Shown one piece after another: positions 30,983 through 33,012 of a stretch of DNA of 33,012 nt. Position 1 is the stretch's first letter; each line of letters starts with the position of its first letter. The notes beneath the pieces are model-generated. The model searched no databases and was not told where the DNA came from. It saw only the letters and a list, made by a program, of their open reading frames with translations. Source of the stretch: Cernens ardua (GTDB taxonomy: Bacteria; Pseudomonadota; Gammaproteobacteria; Pseudomonadales; Halomonadaceae); contig NZ_JBPCZH010000009.1 in the NCBI RefSeq assembly GCF_051251085.1, positions 1 through 33,012 on the forward strand, in the 5' to 3' direction. Made by a program: the position numbers and the translations under genes.

Positions 30983-31486
30983 CTAGGTCTTTCGTGCGGG
31001 TATGACTTGCAGCTCTTCTGCAATAGTGGCCAGCTTCAGCATGTCGTTTCGACCCATGTTGTAGAGTCGGGCTTGGAAGTAATTCAGGCGAGCCAGCTCT
31101 TCTTGGTTTTCCTGAATATCGTCGCCGAACATGTCAGCCTTGAACTTCTCCATCTGTTTTTTGCCTGCCCATTCCTTGACGTAGTCAGTAACAGGGAGAT
31201 AAACAGCTGCTTTCATGGCGTCCGGGTGATCACTTGGAAATGCGATGGAGACGTGTGAGATATCGAGATGCCCTCGGTATGTACATTCCTGGCATTCACC
31301 CATTGCCCGGATAGTTGTTGATGACACCTTGTGGCTTGTCCGTATGCGGAAGAAACCACCGCAGAAGGGGCATGCCATACGTAGCCGATTGTTTCTGTCG
31401 TCTTCTGCGCAGGCGGCAGCATTACTGTCCTTTTCAGGACGGCATTTTTCAGCGTCACCCAAATTTTTCAATGATGCTTGATTCAC
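30983..31486 (-). CDS. Ogr/Delta-like zinc-finger late transcription activator
   Basis: This 167-residue protein starts with GTG at 31486 (AGAGG about seven bases upstream). Residues 39-73 read CPFCGGFFRIRTSHKVSSTT and then a second CxxC (CQEC), giving C39-X2-C42-X22-C65-X2-C68. Ogr and Delta activators of P2/P4 have C-X2-C-X22-C-X4-C as I recall, and the following ISHVSIAFPS resembles their continuation. It is twice as long as Ogr (72), with an added N-terminal arm and a C-terminal helical part (VKEWAGKKQMEKFKADMFGD). It lies in the early operon, not after D. It would bind the TGT-N14-ACA sites and recruit RNA polymerase. Confidence 0.8.
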   Translation of the reverse strand: MNQASLKNLGDAEKCRPEKDSNAAACAEDDRNNRLRMACPFCGGFFRIRTSHKVSSTTIRAMGECQECTYRGHLDISHVSIAFPSDHPDAMKAAVYLPVTDYVKEWAGKKQMEKFKADMFGDDIQENQEELARLNYFQARLYNMGRNDMLKLATIAEELQVIPARKT

Positions 31487-31541
31487 TACGTTTACCTCTG
31501 ACGATTCGAATGGCTGCTTACGGACTTCGACTTACCACGGG

Positions 31542-31739
31542 TCAAACTATTTTCCCCTCCTTCATGCCCAGAAGGATTGCGGCGCGGCGTGCTTCTCCCC
31601 ATTTCCCTTTGATTCTTCCCGCAAGAACGTTTGACACAAGAGATTGATTCAAATCATGTTCTTTACAAAAAGCAGCAATCGTTTTTCCTTCTGAAAAAAG
31701 TCGCTCTCTAGCCTGTTCAATCGACAGTAAAACGGCCAT
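31542..31739 (-). CDS. Cro-like HTH regulator
   Basis: This 65-residue protein starts MAVLLSIEQARERLFSEGKT and has an HTH in IAAFCKEHDLNQSLVSNVLA followed by GRIKGKWGEARRAAILLG. This is the small phage-associated DNA-binding family seen in BcepMu-type (gp16-like) and other transposable or temperate phages. It is the first gene of the leftward early operon and is divergent from the CI-like repressor, so it fills the Cro (P2 Cox) place. The upstream 79 bases hold its promoter and an operator. Confidence 0.85.
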   Translation of the reverse strand: MAVLLSIEQARERLFSEGKTIAAFCKEHDLNQSLVSNVLAGRIKGKWGEARRAAILLGMKEGKIV

Positions 31740-31775
31740 TATTTAAATTCCTTAAAAAATTTACTTTACCCACTT

Positions 31776-31803
31776 ATTTTATAAACAATCTTTAAATTGT
31801 CAA
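31776..31803 (-). promoter_or_regulatory. Early leftward promoter with palindromic operator
   Basis: On the minus strand TTGACA (31803-31798), 16-base spacer, TAAAAT (31781-31776). Between and overlapping these is ACAATCTTTAAATTGT (31785-31800), an inverted repeat ACAAT-N6-ATTGT. A repressor bound there would block the promoter completely. This is the likely operator of the CI-like repressor. Confidence 0.8.
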
Positions 31804-31818
31804 CTCGGTATTTAACGA

Positions 31819-32454
31819 ATGAACAAATTTGGTGACAGGATTAGAGCTGAACGTAAGAGGTTAGGCCTTTCGCAATCTGAGATTGCTCACATTGGTGGTG
31901 TCACTTATGCCACTCAATCTAATTATGAAAATGACAAACGAATCCCCGACTCTAATTACCTATCATCCCTCTTGTCAGCCGGTGTAGACGTCATGTTTAT
32001 CCTTACAGGAGGACAATCCAGACTTCCTGAGGCCTGTAATGATATTTCTATCCCTCTTTATGACGTGTCTGCTTCCGCTGGAGCCGGTTCGGCCGTGTTA
32101 GCTGAAGAGGTTCATACCTATTGGAACATCACAACAGAAGTTGCCAGGCTTTTGGGGCTGCGTGGAAAAAGCCACATTGGGGTTCGAGTGCGCGGGGACT
32201 CAATGGAGCCGACTCTCATGGATAATGGCTGGGCCATTATCAACTGCGATGACACTGAAGTTGAGCGAAGTGGAGTCTTCGTGGTTCGGTGTGGTAATGA
32301 ATTGCGTGTTAAGCGTATCCAGCCATTAATGAGTGGTGAGCTGATGCTGATCAGTGATAACAAAATGTACAATCCAGAGACCATCAACCTAAATACCAAT
32401 ACTGACATTGGTGTGCTTGGACGTGTTGTTTATCAGCTTGGAGAGCTGAAATGA
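31819..32454 (+). CDS. CI/LexA-type S24 prophage repressor
   Basis: This 211-residue repressor has an N-terminal Xre HTH (RIRAERKRLGLSQSEIAHIG, residues 7-26, followed by GVTYATQSNYENDKR) and a C-terminal S24 self-cleaving domain. The catalytic Ser128 is in RGDSMEPTLMD, Lys165 in ELRVKRI, and the cleavage Ala-Gly is in SASAGAGSA (residues 84-92). It should be cleaved on RecA activation, which would make the prophage SOS-inducible, unlike the short C repressor of P2. It is divergent from the Cro-like gene and overlaps the next gene by four bases. Confidence 0.94.
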   Translation: MNKFGDRIRAERKRLGLSQSEIAHIGGVTYATQSNYENDKRIPDSNYLSSLLSAGVDVMFILTGGQSRLPEACNDISIPLYDVSASAGAGSAVLAEEVHTYWNITTEVARLLGLRGKSHIGVRVRGDSMEPTLMDNGWAIINCDDTEVERSGVFVVRCGNELRVKRIQPLMSGELMLISDNKMYNPETINLNTNTDIGVLGRVVYQLGELK

Positions 32455-32645
32455 TCATCGGCGTTTTTATTTACATGATTGTCATGTTTTTACTTGCTCT
32501 ATGGCTGTGCACACGTATATATCCCGCTGCAAGACAGCAAGGTCATTCTTTTTTTATTGCTGTCATGAGCAGCCTGTTTTCTTCCTCTTTCTTAGTTGCG
32601 CTTTCGTATGTAATCCCCTTGTTTATCTGGTTTTCTATGTATTAG
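32451..32645 (+). CDS. Small membrane protein co-translated with the repressor
   Basis: This 64-residue protein starts with an ATG that overlaps the repressor stop (ATGA), with GGAG eight bases before it. It has two hydrophobic segments, MIIGVFIYMIVMFLLALWLC and SSLFSSSFLVALSYVIPLFI, with a short basic loop (TRIYPAARQQ) between. Being in the repressor operon, it would be made in the lysogen. Small membrane proteins in such places often block superinfection, but no family is recognised and the role is inference. Confidence 0.85.
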   Translation: MIIGVFIYMIVMFLLALWLCTRIYPAARQQGHSFFIAVMSSLFSSSFLVALSYVIPLFIWFSMY

Positions 32646-32658
32646 AAACTTGTTAAAA

Positions 32659-32686
32659 CAGAAAAGGCCCAAAAGGGCCTTTTCTG
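32659..32686. terminator. Bidirectional terminator after the repressor operon
   Basis: CAGAAAAGGCCC, loop AAAA, GGGCCTTTTCTG: a perfect 12-bp stem with four T at the end on the minus strand. It separates the convergent membrane protein gene and secreted protein gene. Confidence 0.9.
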
Positions 32687-32712
32687 AATACGTGCAGTAT
32701 GAATCGTTTTTT

Positions 32713-33012
32713 CTATAAACCTTGGTCCTCGCAGGTCTGCATCTGCTGCACGGCAAATATCATTTCAGCGTTAGTCTTATCATCTTGTGTTTTATATACG
32801 GGCCTGTCGTAGGCCATACTTGCAATAGCTTTTTCCATCGAAAACATAATATTAGCCGTCATATCATTACTGCTTTCTTCAGATTCCGCCTTGTTTCTTG
32901 CGATATCTATATTCTTCATCAACCGTTGTTCGGGCTCGCCATTTTGTCGGGCAGTCATTGTTCCCATTGCCATTTTTCCAATTGCCTGGCATTGAGGAGA
33001 ATACTGACTTTC
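32713..33012 (-). CDS. Small secreted protein, C-terminal part (continues at 177-1)
   Basis: This part encodes residues 23-121 of the protein that starts at 177; the last 111 bases are the same as 1-111. The sequence here includes RLMKNIDIARNKAESEESSN and MFSMEKAIASMAYDRPVYKT and ends MQTCEDQGL. The apparent start at 32973 is an internal Met. See the entry at 1-177 for the signal peptide and context. Confidence 0.88.
   Translation of the reverse strand, partial: ESQYSPQCQAIGKMAMGTMTARQNGEPEQRLMKNIDIARNKAESEESSNDMTANIMFSMEKAIASMAYDRPVYKTQDDKTNAEMIFAVQQMQTCEDQGL
32902..33012. repeat. Terminal direct repeat, right copy (circle overlap)
   Basis: Identical to 1-111. Removing one copy gives a circle of 32,901 bp with one intact secreted-protein gene across the join. 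Confidence 0.95.

Noticed and set aside
1..33012. Direct terminal repeats as true phage ends (T7/DTR type)
   Set aside because: The repeat is inside a gene, is only 111 bases, and the phage has P2-type cos terminase genes.
1..33012. tRNA or rRNA genes
   Set aside because: No cloverleaf-like or rRNA-like sequence was noticed in the gaps, all of which are short or explained.

Overview
The window reads as the complete circular genome of a P2-like temperate myophage that is maintained as a plasmid, that is, a phage-plasmid. The first 111 bases are repeated exactly as the last 111 (1-111 = 32902-33012), and the reading frame of one small secreted protein runs across this join. The molecule is therefore a circle of 32,901 bp cut open inside a gene. 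A Gram-negative host is indicated by the endolysin, holin and inner/outer spanin set, by P2-family morphogenesis genes throughout, and by Rep_3/ParA plasmid genes. Gammaproteobacteria is the likely class; I cannot name the species from the sequence.

Layout. (1) 213-22197 is the virion block in P2 order but read mostly on the minus strand: Q and P on the plus strand, divergent from O-N-M-orf85-L-X-endolysin-holin-Rz/Rz1-R-S, then V-W-J-I-H-G-like, then FI-FII-E/E'-orf60-T-U-D, ending in the secreted protein gene. The classic E/E' -1 frameshift signal is present. Three copies of a TGT-N14-ACA motif (minus strand TGT-N11-CTTACACAG) stand upstream of FI, V and the O/P divergence, where the Ogr-dependent late promoters of P2 lie. 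(2) 22198-26340 is the plasmid maintenance block. It has a RelE-like toxin and Phd/HTH antitoxin, a GC-rich non-coding stretch with a probable cos site, an unknown gene, a serine resolvase with its own res-like site, and ParA plus a ribbon-helix-helix partner flanked by palindromes. It ends with a Rep_3 initiator and an iteron origin with a DnaA box. (3) 26421-31739 (minus) is the early/lytic block: Dam-type methylase, three small genes, the rolling-circle initiator gpA, two unknown genes, an Ogr-like zinc-finger late activator and a Cro-like protein. (4) 31740-32712 holds the lysogeny switch: a palindromic operator, a LexA/CI-type S24 repressor, and a small membrane protein overlapping the repressor gene.

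How it probably works (inference). In the lysogen, CI is made together with the small membrane protein, and the circle replicates from the Rep_3 iteron origin. It is segregated by ParA/RHH, resolved to monomers by the resolvase, and held by the toxin-antitoxin pair. No integrase gene is present anywhere on the circle. On DNA damage, self-cleavage of CI would open the leftward early promoter, giving gpA (rolling-circle replication) and the Ogr-like protein, which in turn would switch on the late promoters. The terminase (P, M) would then package monomers from cos. The most notable points are the joining of a P2 virion and gpA to an iteron plasmid replicon, the move of the late activator into the early operon, an SOS-type repressor in place of the short P2 C repressor, and several unknown small genes inserted in the P2 order.
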